A stretch of 64,000 nucleotides of DNA from Stichopus chloronotus (Eukaryota; Echinodermata; Holothuroidea; Aspidochirotida; Stichopodidae). Numbering within the stretch: the stretch's first letter is position 1; every line of letters begins with the position of its first letter. Of the stretch, positions 22,861 to 36,535 are shown one piece after another. Where the stretch lies: positions 14,959,415-15,023,414 of the forward strand of contig CM037840.1 of the NCBI GenBank assembly GCA_021234535.1. Direction: 5' to 3'. A model generated the notes under the pieces. It had not been told where the DNA came from. It did not search any database and saw only the letters and a program-made list of their open reading frames with translations. The position numbers and the translations under genes were made by a program.

Positions 22861-25713
22861 CAAAAACTAGATAATTTAATACCCTTTTTTGTAGTCACAA
22901 TTCATTAACTCAGGTTTGCTCCCTTTCAAACTGCAACAAAGCATATTTTTCATAATTGTCAAATATCAATATATGTGACGCTTGGTGCATGGTGTCCATC
23001 GTTATACTTCTCTTGATGAATAGTAATTGACGTACCAAGTACATCCACTTAAGTTATTTCTGCAATCACCATGTATTCAGCTTTCTACAACCCTACTTAT
23101 CCGTTATTCTAGCCTTGTGATTGGACGATAAGGCATCATGTGACCGTCCATTACACTTCAATAACAGACAGTTTATTTCATTAGTCTACAAAGCACTAGC
23201 AACACACCTCATTGGTAAAATCAATGGCAACACACTCACATGAGACTATGGTTGGTTGCTAGGCAACACCATTCCTTGACCAAGTTATCAATTAGGAAAT
23301 GAACACTAGTTATCAGACTCATGAAAGATCGTAGTAACAATGTGCAGCACATACAATAGCCTATAGTATACAGAGATGGGGCAGGGGGTTAACTGTGCCC
23401 AACACACGATTTGCATGGTCTATAATTCTACAAAAGTGACATAATTCAGATATTTAATGTTTAACATTTGCATTCAGTGTTTGATTCCCACAAATCACTG
23501 CGTACGAACAACGACATGTATGGTGTTGTATAGAGCAGGCCATTCAACACATTAAATCATGTCGGTTACTGGCCATAGGAATGAGTATCCGGTGTTACAT
23601 CTTGATTGCTTGAGTTATCAGCGGGAACGACAAGTCAGACAGCCAAAGCTGCACGATTACCTGAGATCAACTAAAAAATTAATGTTCGAAATAGGCCCAA
23701 CTTCCGTCAACCATCTGGATTCTAGAAGCAGTGCACTAAATTGCGTCGCTAACTAATACTAACGTTACTGTCGTTTGTAGGCCTACATCTCCTGCTATTG
23801 CACAAGGCCTAACATTAGTTGTAGCAAATGTCTCGGCCTTCGTGTCGTATGATGATAACAATATCGCTTTATCCTCAGCAATTCATGCTTGTACCTTTAA
23901 TACACCCATCAATGTTCACATCAACAAAATTCCTTGAGAGTTGCAATGTTTTCAAAGCCGTTTCCTTCTTACAGATGTTGATTCCTTTTCATTTATTCAA
24001 TTACTTTGCTGCTATAGGCCTAGTTACACAAATTCATTGGGCCTGCTGCTTACAATACGGTGCACAATGTAAAGTGATTCAATCTGACAAAACACGGGCT
24101 GATGGACAGCACATAATCTCAATAACGTTTTGGAAGCTGCTATGCCTTAATTCACATCAGTGTAAAGCTTTTGCTCTTATAAGGAACTTTTCTCACACGA
24201 TGTATAAACTCATCAGGATGTTCTCGCTCAGTAAACTTAATACAGTAACGTACCACCATATGTGGTCGAATACTATGACTGGCATTAACGGTCCATTGAG
24301 CATCTTCGTTCTCGGTCGACATCGAACCAGATTAACTTTTTTTAGTGTATTCATTTGTGACAGTAATTGAAGTTATTAGGAATATTTCAGTGAAAATTAG
24401 AAATGTAATCAAATTAAAAAGAATATAACTTTTTCACAGTTGGTACTTCAAGAGTACCACTCCCAATAATTACATTATTCATAGCAAAAGATCAAAATAT
24501 TCCTGTCTGAAGAAAGGAAGTTCTGGGCAAGAAAAACTGGAGGACTCCTGAAAAAAGTTTACAACATGTCATTTAACGACGACTTATTACATAATAAGCT
24601 TCTGGTTTTTACTCAGTTAAAATGTTTCCTTGACTGCAAATTTTTAAAGTGGAAGAATCGTCGTATACTGAGCCTAAAATGTGTGTAAGAGTGAAAGTCT
24701 CAACCCTCAAGACATGGTAAAGTTTCCTTTTACGGTATGTCGAACTTTCAGAGATATTCAATTTGTCTGCTATGGCTTTATAAATATCCATTAACCAATC
24801 TTAGACAGTGAACTAATGATTTGTGAGAAAACCATATCTTCCAAACACAACATACTTTGGAAATATAATTTCACAAATGAAGAGAGAAAACGTTCTTCAA
24901 AACGTTTCAGTCCTTTTTCTGAGGTCGAGATCACGTCTGTAGTGTAAACGCAGTTCAGATCCAGATCAGATCATCCTATATTGATGATGGCAGAGACCAG
25001 GATCTGATCTTGACGTCGAGATCAATGACTGTAGTGAAAACGATTCGGCATCAATGGTGACCCGAGATATGTGGTGACTGCAATGTTTTATGTCTGCTTC
25101 CTAACAGATCTGTGTTTGAGTAGCACATGGATGTCCGAACAAATTTTGTACATCCGGTGTCAAATCATGGGAGGATCAGAATGCGACCCAGGTGTAAATG
25201 CGTCACAATCAGTTCATTTCATTACACCCTGGGGAGATGATCTCCTGATAACATCAATGGATCTGATCAGGATCTAGTCTAAAAGTACCCCTAGGCCCAA
25301 CTCTTCGCGGTTGCGGTTTGTTCTTATTTTGTCTCAGTTCTCAAATGCTCCTTCATTTACGTACCAAATATGCTAGTCTTTTTCTCCTTGTCTTCGGTGA
25401 CATTATTATACAATATGTAAGTTAATTATTCAAACGATACACTTGGGGGAGGAAGAATACGCCAGATAGTCAAACACAATATGCAAGGTGGGTGCATTTT
25501 AAAAACGAAAATTGTAATGAAATGTATTCATTATCTATGTCAAGGCCATGCGTATTTTACAAGCAATAATTTCTGTTTAAACATTTGCGTATGACATTTG
25601 CGTAGACTCTCTCTAGAGTCAGACCTACTCCATTTTGGATATCAGGCTATAATACCTCATACGGTGTAAGCCGATAAGCAAACTCACTGGGGGATAATTC
25701 GATGCAAGTTATT
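22861..25713. other. intergenic, no supported gene
   Basis: The longest open frame, 180 codons at 23828-24370 (+), has no recognisable domain and reads like chance coding in AT-rich DNA. The stretch 24.93-25.28 kb is rich in GATCTGATC-type words. Confidence 0.4.
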
Positions 25714-25985
25714 GTCTCATCGCCCTATGGGGGCTAGATGAGATATTGTAGTCACTTGGCTAGTGGAGCTATATATTGTACTGTAAACCCATGGGAGAAT
25801 GGTTGCCATGGAAACGCTTGGAGTGGGTAAGTAGCGACACCCCTGGGGTACCCCATGGTAAAGTTGCCATGGGTACAGGTGGGTCCTGTTGGGTGGTATA
25901 AATGAAAGCGTGTCCGTGCAATGCATGCGTGTGTGCGCCCCTGTGTGTGTGCGTTTGCATGTGTGTGGTGAGAGGGTGCATGTAT
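25714..25985 (+). repeat. composite repeat, 5' part only
   Basis: Matches 59456-59720 from TCTCATxGCCCTAT through GGGCTAGATGAGATATTG, CACTTGGCTAGTGGAGCTAT, GGAAACGCTTGGAGTGG, CCTGTTGGGTGGTATAAATG and a (GT)n stretch. Similarity stops in or just after the GT-rich run. Confidence 0.75.
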
Positions 25986-28011
25986 TTGATGCCTGCTTCT
26001 AAACACAATCAATATCTCAAGGAGAGAAATAGCAGTGAATCTCATACTTGATATGTGAGTGCTGTATATTGAGTAGATGATCTCTATTTTTTATGTAAGT
26101 CATAGGTCATTTTGGATCAACATAGGTTAAGTAGTAAAACCATACAAACGCAATTTTTCAAGAAGGGAAGCTTGAACGGGTTTTTATGTGGTCTTGAGAT
26201 GTACCATATATGAGTTCATGAACCATGTTACTTTTGATGGATGTCAAAGGTAATTTGGGGTTAGTAGTTGTCAAAATGTGGAAGCATTGTCAAAATATTT
26301 CTCTAGTCTCACATTTTTTATACATTTGCGGTGTGCCATAATTAGTGAAAAAGCCTATTATAGTTGATGAAATTCAATTGGGTCAACAATTTGTGAAAAT
26401 CATGTACACATGGAATCTCAGGGCCGGAAGCTTGGATACAGGTGTCATTGTGTATGCGGGTGTGCATATTTAGTACATGTATGATGCGGGTCAGTCAATG
26501 TCTTAGGTCTGCAGATTTCATTTTGCATATTGCTGTTGTTTTAACTCAATTGATGACATTGATCACTGCAATATTAAAAACACAAAACGTTCTTGTACAG
26601 TGCAATACTAACTGAAAATGTTCAGGTTCTACTGTTCTAACTGATAGTCTTCCACATGTCTAAGATATAAAGTAGACAAATTCCATTATTTTTAAGTTTA
26701 CATTAAAATTTCTCTTATCTGAAATCTAAAGTAAATCTCAATTGAGTGATCTCTACTTTATTGTCTTGATAATTTTTGACAACGATGAATGTGTATCAAA
26801 TTGAACAACTTCATGAATTGCTTCAGTTTTTAACGGGCAAAAAATCATAAAGCCAACTGGCTCTCTGATTTTCATGGTGATAAGAATTGATAAAGTAAAG
26901 TTAAAATGATAAAATATTCAGTTGTTAAATAAGTTAAAATAAATGAATTGTTTACTTTTAATCACAGAAAAAATGAACATTTGACTAAGTTTCTGGTGAC
27001 ATTTTGGTTCTTAATGTGGAATTTTTTAATGTAGAATTTTTTGAAACTATTTATATAACTACGTAGTGAAGTGTGAAAATAGGATTACCATAGGTCTCAA
27101 AGCTGAAAAAGGGGAAATAACTTTATGAGACTCATCTGGGGAGGGTTCACCTCTCCTAAGTCCCTGTTGTTTTTTTTTTTTGGGGGGGGCTATTGCAGAC
27201 AGGGTCGCAGAAGGGAATTCAAAGAACTCAATATGTGATGCAGATACAGTAGCCATGTTAAAGCAAATGATGTTTTACTGTCAGTGCATGTGACAAAGAA
27301 AGAAAAGAAAAGGCATGCATACCGAATATAGCGTGTAGGCCTGTATTGTTTCCTGTACAATTGGGACGATTTGTCCTATTGGAAAAAAAAATGGGACAAT
27401 CTCAATTACTCCAGATGAATGGTAACCCTATGTGTTCATGCAATGACTTGTCAATATAGCGTTGACATACATAAAGAAAAATATGTGTGAACCTGACCAG
27501 ACTATTTGTCATTGAAATATGTAAATATGGATCGCATTCTTTCGGTGTATTTAACAGTAATATGTAAATAAGGACCACATCATGTTAGTGTTTTACAAAA
27601 ATATGTAAATAGGGGAAGACATTTTGCCAGCGTTTCACTGAAATACTTGCCACACTGATAAACATTGATTTTACTGATGCATGTAAGTGTGGAGTATGTT
27701 GATCGAAGTATAAACTAAGGTACATGACTGAAACCTGTCTAACAGAATCTCTGTTTATGAAATTAATGAGGATGAACTATGCCAATATGGATCACGTGTA
27801 TGGAATAAATAATGTCTGAATATGCCACAGTTTGCTGGTCAATGCATGTGTTGTTAGTTATTTTGTGTATGTACAAGTTGCATGTTCAAGTGTTTGGAGG
27901 ATTATTTTTTATTGACGTTTATATTAAAGGAAGGAGTAATAAAACGAAGAAATAAGAAACGTTTTCTCTTGATTTTTCGTTTTGTCTGGCCTGATTGGCA
28001 AACCTTTTTCC
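25986..28011. other. intergenic, AT-rich
   Basis: No gene recognised. It contains a T13 then G8 homopolymer junction near 27168-27188. Confidence 0.4.
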
Positions 28012-28103
28012 TCATGCCTTGTGGCATGACTAATTTGGTTGGTTCGTCGCTTGCAAGAAAAGTTTTGGGTCTACGAATCTCAACGGACCGCCAAGATTCG
28101 TAG
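28012..28103. other. pair of adjacent perfect hairpins
   Basis: First hairpin: TCATGCC (28012-28018), loop TTGT, GGCATGA (28023-28029). Second: CTACGAATCT (28071-28080), 13-nt loop, AGATTCGTAG (28094-28103). Function unknown; could be part of a small mobile element. Confidence 0.5.
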
Positions 28104-28311
28104 GGTTCATAAGCTGCATGTACTCCACTTTTGAAAGGCGATCTCATGTGTCACTTTTTTCTTTCATCCAATCTATCTGACAAACAATAGGAATTTCATG
28201 CTGTATTTCTTCGAGTTAATGTAATTTCTGACGTACACACAGTGAACCAAAGTGACGGATGCCTACAAAAATAGTAATTAAAGTATGATATTCTCCGTGT
28301 ATACTTCAGTA

Positions 28312-28592
28312 CACTCACAAAACGTAACGGTAGAATAAGAACGCCATAATTTTTAGGTAAAATTTTACACACTGTTAATGGAAATCTTACACTGTGTACA
28401 CAACAATTTTACTAAAATGTAGCAAAATATACCAAAATTATGTAGAATTTACATATACTGTTTACCTAAATTATGTAAAATAAGAACTCCATAGATTTTA
28501 CATATAATTAATGTAAACAGGTACATTGACTGTGTGTAAAATTTTACCTAAAAGTTATAGAGTTCTTATTTTACCGTTACGTTTTGTGAGTG
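28312..28592. mobile_element. TA-flanked MITE with about 60-bp terminal inverted repeats
   Basis: A 281-bp element starting CACTCACAAAACGTAACGGT and ending with the inverse of that sequence. The two ends pair over roughly 60 bp with few mismatches. It is flanked by TA on both sides (28310-28311 and 28593-28594), the target-site duplication of Tc1/mariner-type elements. No coding capacity. It lies 111 bp past the stop of the S8 protease pseudogene. Confidence 0.8.
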
Positions 28593-28639
28593 TATGATCA
28601 TCATCATGTTCAGGATAGACATGATCTTCTCGGCATGTC

Positions 28640-28653
28640 TTTAATCTTTTAAT
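28640..28653 (-). promoter_or_regulatory. candidate polyadenylation signals (two ATTAAA)
   Basis: Two ATTAAA hexamers on the - strand at 28648-28653 and 28640-28645, 50-65 nt after the S8 stop codon. Confidence 0.4.
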
Positions 28654-28703
28654 ACTCTTAATCAAATGCGGGTGTAAACAATTCATAGCTTATTATTACC
28701 GCA

Positions 28704-28846
28704 TCAACCAACATAGAGGAGGAGGTTAGGGGAGGAGGATTTGCTGAGCGTCAAACCACTGATCTTGTTAGATGAAGCGTGGTTAGTCAGAGCACTGTAG
28801 ATCGAGCTTAGGCTAGAGGTAGATGCCCATTCAATAGCAGCAGCGC
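28704..28846 (-). pseudogene. S8 protease exon 8 (C-terminal)
   Basis: Acceptor CTCACAG, phase 1 entry; TGA stop at 28704-28706. It encodes GAAAIEWASTSSLSS through SPNLLLYVG. This continues the SMACPHVAG motif of exon 7 without a gap and gives the small-residue helix and C-terminal strand typical of the family. The exon itself is undamaged. Confidence 0.8.
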
Positions 28847-30923
<2,077 letters not shown>

Positions 30924-31103
30924 CCTCGATGCACGAGCTGGTGAAACGTTGCATGCGTCTTGGTTTTCGTTTCCTGCGGCGACAATCACTGGGACTCCAT
31001 CCTTTAAGATTATTTACAGCGTTGTCAGTGGTAACAATAGCACCTCCGCCAAGTGACATGGACGCAACTCTACTCCCTGATTCGCCTCCGACGTAGTCCA
31101 TAC
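30924..31103 (-). pseudogene. S8 protease exon 6 (oxyanion Asn), with +1 frameshift
   Basis: Acceptor TTAAACAG, donor GTAATA, phase 1 in and phase 0 out. The first part reads MDYVGG, then RVASMSLGGGAIVTT and AVNNL. The second part reads [18 protein letters not shown], with the oxyanion-hole Asn, in a different frame. The switch lies at about 31003-31007, where AAAGGAT has one G more than the family pattern needs. The exit phase fits exon 7 only in the second frame, so the indel is within this exon. Confidence 0.8.
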
Positions 31104-31468
31104 CTGTTTAAAGTTTGTCCGATATAGGTTGATATGACAAATAATGGTGGCAAAAGGTGGTGTAGTGTTTGGAAGCTACAATGAGAACGTTGTGAGTGAA
31201 GCGGGTACTGCTACGATCACTTATGCATAACAGTCTTTTCGATATAGGGATTCATTTCTTGTACTATATTAGAACTGTTTGTGAAATAATAGTGCTTTAA
31301 GTTTCAAGTAATATTTGTAAACAAAAAGAGTGTGAATTTGAGCCCATTTCATTTTCAAGTATCTATAACTATAAACTTTACCAACGAAAGTTGTGAGTTT
31401 CTTCACTGAGAGCAAAAAAGGAAACTTTGCGATTGTCTCCAAAAGTAAACTTCAATTTAAAAAGTTAC
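31104..31468. other. S8 pseudogene intron 5
   Basis: From GTAACT after exon 5 to TTAAACAG before exon 6 on the - strand. Nothing else recognised. Confidence 0.6.
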
Positions 31469-31610
31469 CACTTAAAATTCCGGAGTTTGATCCACTTCCA
31501 AAACAGCCCAGAACTCTTACATCGTAAAGTGTGGCCGATTTGGCAACTCCATATGAACTCCCACCGACTGTACCTGCGCAGTGAGTTCCGTGCCCGTGAC
31601 AATCAACACC
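31469..31610 (-). pseudogene. S8 protease exon 5 (catalytic His)
   Basis: 142 nt, acceptor TTACAACAG, donor GTAACT, phase 0 in and phase 1 out. It encodes [17 protein letters not shown] with the catalytic His in GHGTHCAG, then [16 protein letters not shown]. The split glycine codon joins exon 6 to give SGMDYV, as expected for this family. No damage. Confidence 0.85.
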
Positions 31611-31791
31611 CTGTTGTAATAAAAGTGAAGGTAGTTTTATTATTTATTTTTTCAAATTTGGGTAAAGTTACCTTATCTCTTGAAGATGACAATTCGTTCA
31701 AGTGTCTTCAAATTCTTGTGGAAATGTGTATTAATCAATTTCTGAAGATCAATCAGAACAAGTAGACACGAAGTTGCAGTAGTATACGTAC

Positions 31792-31910
31792 ATTGTTAGG
31801 ATTGGAGTGGAAGTCCATCGAAGAACTAGTAGTGGCTCGTCCACCGAAGTCGTTGTGGTTAGCGTTAATTCCGGTATCAAGAACATAAATGGAAACTCCG
31901 CTGCCAGTTC
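31792..31910 (-). pseudogene. S8 protease exon 4 (catalytic Asp)
   Basis: 119 nt, acceptor AACATTAG, donor GTACGT, phase 1 in and phase 0 out. It encodes TGSGVSIYVLDTGINANHND with the catalytic Asp in VLDTGIN. No damage. Confidence 0.85.
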
Positions 31911-32533
31911 CTAATGTTAAGACATTTTGACATGTTCATAAATTGCAAAACTTCTTCTGACCAAAATAAGGTCAGACGTAGCGAATAAACTTTAAAGAAA
32001 ACGAACCTATGTTAGCTTTGTTTTGTTCTGTAGGTTTATCATTACTATTACTTGAAAGATGCATTTGGCATACTCTCTCCATTGGATCCGTAATACCTTA
32101 AATGAGGATAAGAATTTTTGCATATCTATATAAGAAATCCTGATTAGCATACTTTGAGGTGGACTCATTTCATCCAAAAATCGTAACAAAAATATAGTTT
32201 AATAATCTGCAGTTTATGGTATTGTGACTGATAGTTTTTGTGCTGTATTTATGAGAACCCATATCTGTGAGACAATAGACCTACAATAGGCCAATATTCT
32301 TACGATATAGGCTATATCGACATGCTTTGGTCATAAGTACGGTAAAATATCTTTCACGTTGTCGAGTTTGTATATTGTTGTCATTTCGACGTAGGACATA
32401 AGAAATATTAGAGTTTAGTTATAAGAAATAACTTTTAAAATCAAAAGCACATCGGAGAGCAATATCTAATGATTCCGAATGCTTTTGATCAATTTTGAAT
32501 TGACAGAAATTAACTGTTTGACTAAAAAAATAC
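31911..32533. other. S8 pseudogene intron 3
   Basis: From GTATTT after exon 3 to AACATTAG before exon 4 on the - strand. AT-rich, no feature seen. Confidence 0.6.
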
Positions 32534-32658
32534 CCTTAGGACTATAACGATCGTTAAGGGGGAGATTACGCTGATCGATTCTGTCCAAGCCCCCATTCTA
32601 CCAGAGCGTACATCTTTTGGTCCTCTTCAACATATTCAACGATGTCGAGACCACGAAC
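32534..32658 (-). pseudogene. S8 protease exon 3 (propeptide end, mature N-terminus), with +1 frameshift
   Basis: Acceptor AATTTCAG, donor GTATTT, phase 0 in and phase 1 out. It starts VRGLDIVEYVEEDQKMYAL, the end of the I9 propeptide, and reaches EWGL. After an extra G (TTGGAC, near 32586-32590) it continues in another frame as DRIDQRNLPLNDRYSPKG, the conserved start of the mature domain. In the original frame TAA follows seven codons later. Without the extra G the exon joins exon 4 in phase. Confidence 0.8.
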
Positions 32659-33776
32659 CTGAAATTACAACAAAATATGAAATAAGATGGTGCATATCAT
32701 TCAGTCGTGCTAGAGAAAAATATAAACAAAGAACTTATCACATAAGAAAACTCATGGAGGATCCTTCGCCATGTTGATCGTGGATGAACACCGTAAAGTG
32801 AATCGTCTACTCTAGTCGATAAGAGTTCAGAGGAAAACGATGTAGGCGTGAAACCAGACAATCAAACTGCAAAGTCAACCAGTCCAGCTCAGGTGCCCCC
32901 TCGGCTGTACAGAGCGAACAAGACATAAATCAGACAACAGGAACCCAAGTATTACCCCCACAAAACCACTGTTAACGGCTTTACTGAACAAGTCAAATTT
33001 GGGTTCAAAGAAATTTCCCAGTGGATCCGCCGGGATTCTCGCTGTGTGCAAGGACGAAAGCCCCCTTGACAAGGCCAAAGATACCAGTGAGTGCAATTTC
33101 CTGCCATCTGAGGAGCATTTTTATCAAAAGTCTTCTCTGTACGTTTCGCGCCAACTTGGTGGTGTTGAACTCAGATGGAGTCATTACTGCTTGCCGCGCA
33201 TTGTAACACTTTATCCAGCCTATTTTCTGATTCAAAAGTTCCGCACACCTCTGCTGGTGTATAAGTGTTTGACCAGATTTGCCTGGTCACATTTTGTTGG
33301 TACCTGCATGTTATATTATTGATGCATGCTGCATGCTGTATGCTGTATTATGGTTGCTGTATTATTGTCACTGTATTATTGTTGCTGTATTATTGTTGGT
33401 ACCTGCATGCTGTGTTATTGTCAGAATGTGTGCGCTTTGAGGGATTCACTATCTTGGTAGTTTTTCCTTTTATGAAACAAACATCTGATAAATGAATCAG
33501 GAGATATGAAAGGATGTCATTACAAATTCAAACAGTTAGTTATACTAAGAGGCATCCGAGGGCCTGTAAGTTTTCAGAATTGTCTAAAAGGGAGGGGGAT
33601 ATCACATGAGCACAAGCCAACGGGTTCACCCCCCCATCTCCCTCCTTCAACAAAATTCCTTCCTACGTAGCAAGGCTCTTAAAAAACAATCTAATCATCT
33701 TACCCTTACCTGCTACCATTATAATGCTGACATTGTTCTGGACTGCATATTATGACTGTAATAATAGTACACATAC
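32659..33776. other. S8 pseudogene intron 2
   Basis: From GTATGT after exon 2 to AATTTCAG before exon 3 (- strand). Contains a repeat of CTGTATTATTGT-type units at 33330-33425. Overlapping open frames near 33.0-33.3 kb resemble nothing known. Confidence 0.55.
33330..33425. repeat. degenerate CTGTATTATTGT(T/C)G minisatellite
   Basis: About 15-bp units repeat several times between two GGTACCTGCATG words (near 33299 and 33398). Confidence 0.6.
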
Positions 33777-33917
33777 CAGATCAAGAGTCTTCTCTTTTAG
33801 AGTAGCCACGATTCCCTTGAGTACGTTGGAGTATTCACGGTCGATTCTTCCCCCTAGAGATGTAAAGAAAGGAAGGGATTTGATCGTTGCTACTGCATCT
33901 TTGACGTCGACGTTGTC
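33777..33917 (-). pseudogene. S8 protease exon 2 (I9 propeptide)
   Basis: 141 nt, acceptor CTAAATCAG, donor GTATGT, phase 0 at both ends. It encodes DNVDVKDAVATIKSLPFF, then SNVLKGIVATLKEKTLDL, the helix-strand core of an inhibitor I9 (subtilisin propeptide) domain, which in intact enzymes folds and inhibits the protease. No damage. Confidence 0.8.
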
Positions 33918-34469
33918 CTGATTTAGGTTGGTGAGGTGGATAGAAAATAAAAACATTTTATAAAATCGCAACAAAACATTCGTTATACTACTCTCTCCGC
34001 CAGTTTCACAGTGCCACTGTCATACCAACACATCCACTAATACGGGACTCGGATAAATACGGATTCAAAGGACTTTCATTCTGAAGAAGATGGTCTCGAC
34101 TACATGAAATTCATCAATACTTCAAAATCGAAGCATCAAAGATTGTGGACTGTTATCCAACAACTCACCAGTAACCAATATCTCATGTGGTTAAAGTTCA
34201 TGACGTCTAGAGCGATGTTTAGCAGCAAACGTAGGTCATTGTGAATACTTATATTTGCTGTTAAGCAGTTTGCAAATTTTCTGTCAAAAGTAGTTCACCA
34301 AGCGAAGAACGAAAAGAAGAAATGGGCTTTCTACGTTAAGTCACGTGAATTTACCCACTTACCCACACAAGCAATTAGTGTAGTAATTCGTTCATAAAGC
34401 ATACACGGGTATCGTGGGGCAATTAAATGTTTATGACGTAAATATGACGAACAAACTCTGTAATTTTAC
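33918..34469. other. S8 pseudogene intron 1
   Basis: From GTAAAA after exon 1 to CTAAATCAG before exon 2 (- strand). Nothing else recognised. Confidence 0.6.
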
Positions 34470-34573
34470 CTTAAAGACGACAAGGTAAGATCCTTCGATC
34501 TTGTCCTACTGGGTGTACAGGGGAGCCAATCCGCTGACAGCAGCGGCGAACAGAACGACGAGAAGAGTTTCAT
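34470..34573 (-). pseudogene. S8 protease exon 1 (signal peptide), frameshift and nonsense
   Basis: ATG at 34571-34573; donor GTAAAA. The first codons read MKLF; then, one base short, the expected hydrophobic signal sequence VLFAAAVSGLAPLYTQ continues in the next frame. A TAG follows directly (CAG TAG GAC), then DKIEGSYLVVFK, which joins exon 2 in phase 0. This exon thus carries a single-base deletion and a nonsense codon. A TTTGCAG just before the ATG could be an acceptor for a 5' UTR intron. Confidence 0.75.
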
Positions 34574-34660
34574 TTTGACTGCAAATAATGAAGAAATCAT
34601 GATTTGGCAATACAGCTGATAGACCTATCGGTAACACAGAAAAGGTTCCATAATATTTGG

Positions 34661-34668
34661 TATATAAA
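34661..34668. promoter_or_regulatory. possible TATA element upstream of the S8 pseudogene
   Basis: TATATA core about 90 bp upstream of the ATG at 34573. Weak evidence: the core is palindromic, and the longer TATATAAA reads on the opposite strand. Confidence 0.2.
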
Positions 34669-34838
34669 TGTTAGGGGAAAGAAAAATATTAATCAATGTT
34701 GTGTGCGGTGTCGATACTTTGATGTACCACCTGTCGGTATTGGTGTCGGAACCTTGAGGTACGTGGAATTTTGCTGGTATAGGTTTGGCACTCTGATACC
34801 ACTACACAGCGCCTACATTCACCAACATAAGTTGTAAC

Positions 34839-35429
34839 ATAGCGTGATTCTGTCCCCAGTAGTCATGGGGCAAGATTTTTTTTTCACTCCAACCTACCTT
34901 CACTGTGATAACATCTTTCCAGTTCATGGACAATTAGGCAATAACCATCAATGCTAGCCTTCCCTACAGGGGTAAAATGGTGTGAAACATTATCTTCTAA
35001 GCTCTAAGCTAACTGTGATTGTGTGCCTAGTCAACACTCACTTAAGCTGGGCCATGTATTCTTTTCTTTGTTTTAACAAATTCCTTGTTCTGCTTCTCTT
35101 ATCAGTTTGTTGTCTTATTTCTGCGCAGAAAGTAAGGACAGTTTACCAAGATTAATTAAAAAGCATGCAGAACACAAAATAGGGTGTAGTCTATAAACAT
35201 CCTAGAAACAGACCTACTTGTGTGTTGATGGAGTAACCAATATCCCAGCTAAGATTGCAAAGGTAATTGACCAAAGTTACTGGGCCAGCCCAAGCGTGTA
35301 ATTTCTACCTGAGGCAGTCAATCTCTGTGTAAGTAGTGAAAAATCCACAACCCGGAAATTCCCATACATAGGTCGGGTTCTCCACACAAAACTTCTGCCC
35401 CATCATTACAGGGACCAAAATCACCCTAT
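34839..35429 (+). mobile_element. MITE-like inverted-repeat element, copy 3
   Basis: A 591-bp direct copy of 1491-2084 with the same terminal inverted repeats. Its near end lies 266 bp upstream of the S8 pseudogene ATG, in the presumed promoter region. Confidence 0.75.
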
Positions 35430-36287
35430 GAATGCCACTGATGCATTCCATAAGCTAAAGTAAAATCATAATTCATAATGTCACGAGTTCTGTATATCTT
35501 TCATTTTCAGTCCGAGAGTGGCCACAATAGGTATGTTAGCTGTTTATCATCCTAGTATTGCCAATAGGTGCACTTTCAGGGTAGAAATGTCTGGTTTAAT
35601 TGTAATAGCATTTAAATCAACGTACGTGATACCCTACAATAAACTCATGAGGTCAGTCCACGGGACTGCTGGGTATCTTGATAGTCGCCGTCAACTGAAG
35701 GATATAATTTTAATAATGACATAAGGCCTGCACAGCATTGGGAGTACTATGTCAATAAGTATAATGGGGTGAGCGTGCAACCCACACTTAAGAAACTCGT
35801 TATTCATGTTTGCATCATGTTGGAATGGCAGCTCAGTCTACCCATCACCCCCTTAAGTTACAGTTATAGTTGTTACAGTTAAGTTCAATTACGTGTAATC
35901 GGTTGCTAACAATATTCTGCTGGATGGATACTGCTAATGTTAAACCACATGTAAATGGAAGTGTTTACTAACTACTGATGTCAAGGCTAAAGATATCGTT
36001 GTTACCGATATCTACGGTACAATGCCTAGCCTAGGTGCTACCTAACTTAAAAATAACCCTAAATTTCTGCACGTCTACATGTAACACATATGAAATATCG
36101 CATTGAGTAATACTGTACTATTGCATAGAGTCGGATATGGCCATTAACTCGTTAATATCCAGTCAACATTGTTTGGCTTTTAGTTATTTGCATGGATTTT
36201 CCAATACATTCACACCAAGGGCCAGTTATAATGCCATTTTATCTCGTCGACATCGTCAGTCGCAAGACTGTTGTATATAGGACCGGG

Positions 36288-36420
36288 TTGGGTTAAGTTA
36301 AGGGGTGGGTTAGGGTCCACGACCCTGCAGTGATAAAAGGAGCACTGATACAAGGCGTCTGTACTAGTAGCAATGTGTTCAGAGTTAGGTTAAGGGTAAG
36401 GCTAGGGTTATGTGGTCTTG
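36288..36420. repeat. degenerate GGGTTA-rich stretch
   Basis: Words such as GGGTTGGGTTAAG, GGGTTAGGG, TTAGGTTAAGGG and CTAGGGTTA are scattered here. They resemble, but do not form, a TTAGGG telomere-type array. Confidence 0.4.
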
Positions 36421-36429
36421 CAGACAGGT

Positions 36430-36535
36430 AAGGAACAAGCATACAATGAGATGAGGGTTTCCATGGTAACCATTCTCCCATGGGTGCAGAGCACAATACA
36501 TACTAACTCCAACCAAGTTACTAAAATGTCTCGTA
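36430..36535 (-). repeat. fragment of the composite repeat
   Basis: The reverse complement matches 25740-25815: ACTTGG, TATTGT, CCCATGGGAGAATGGTT, CCATGGAAAC in the same order. Confidence 0.55.

Noticed and set aside
23828..24370. 180-codon open frame, + strand
   Set aside because: No recognisable domain, mixed composition, no splice or repeat support. Length alone is not enough in a 64-kb window.
24928..25280. GATCTGATC-rich stretch that might be a MITE
   Set aside because: The ends share only short words. I could not define terminal repeats or a target-site duplication, and no second copy is in the window.
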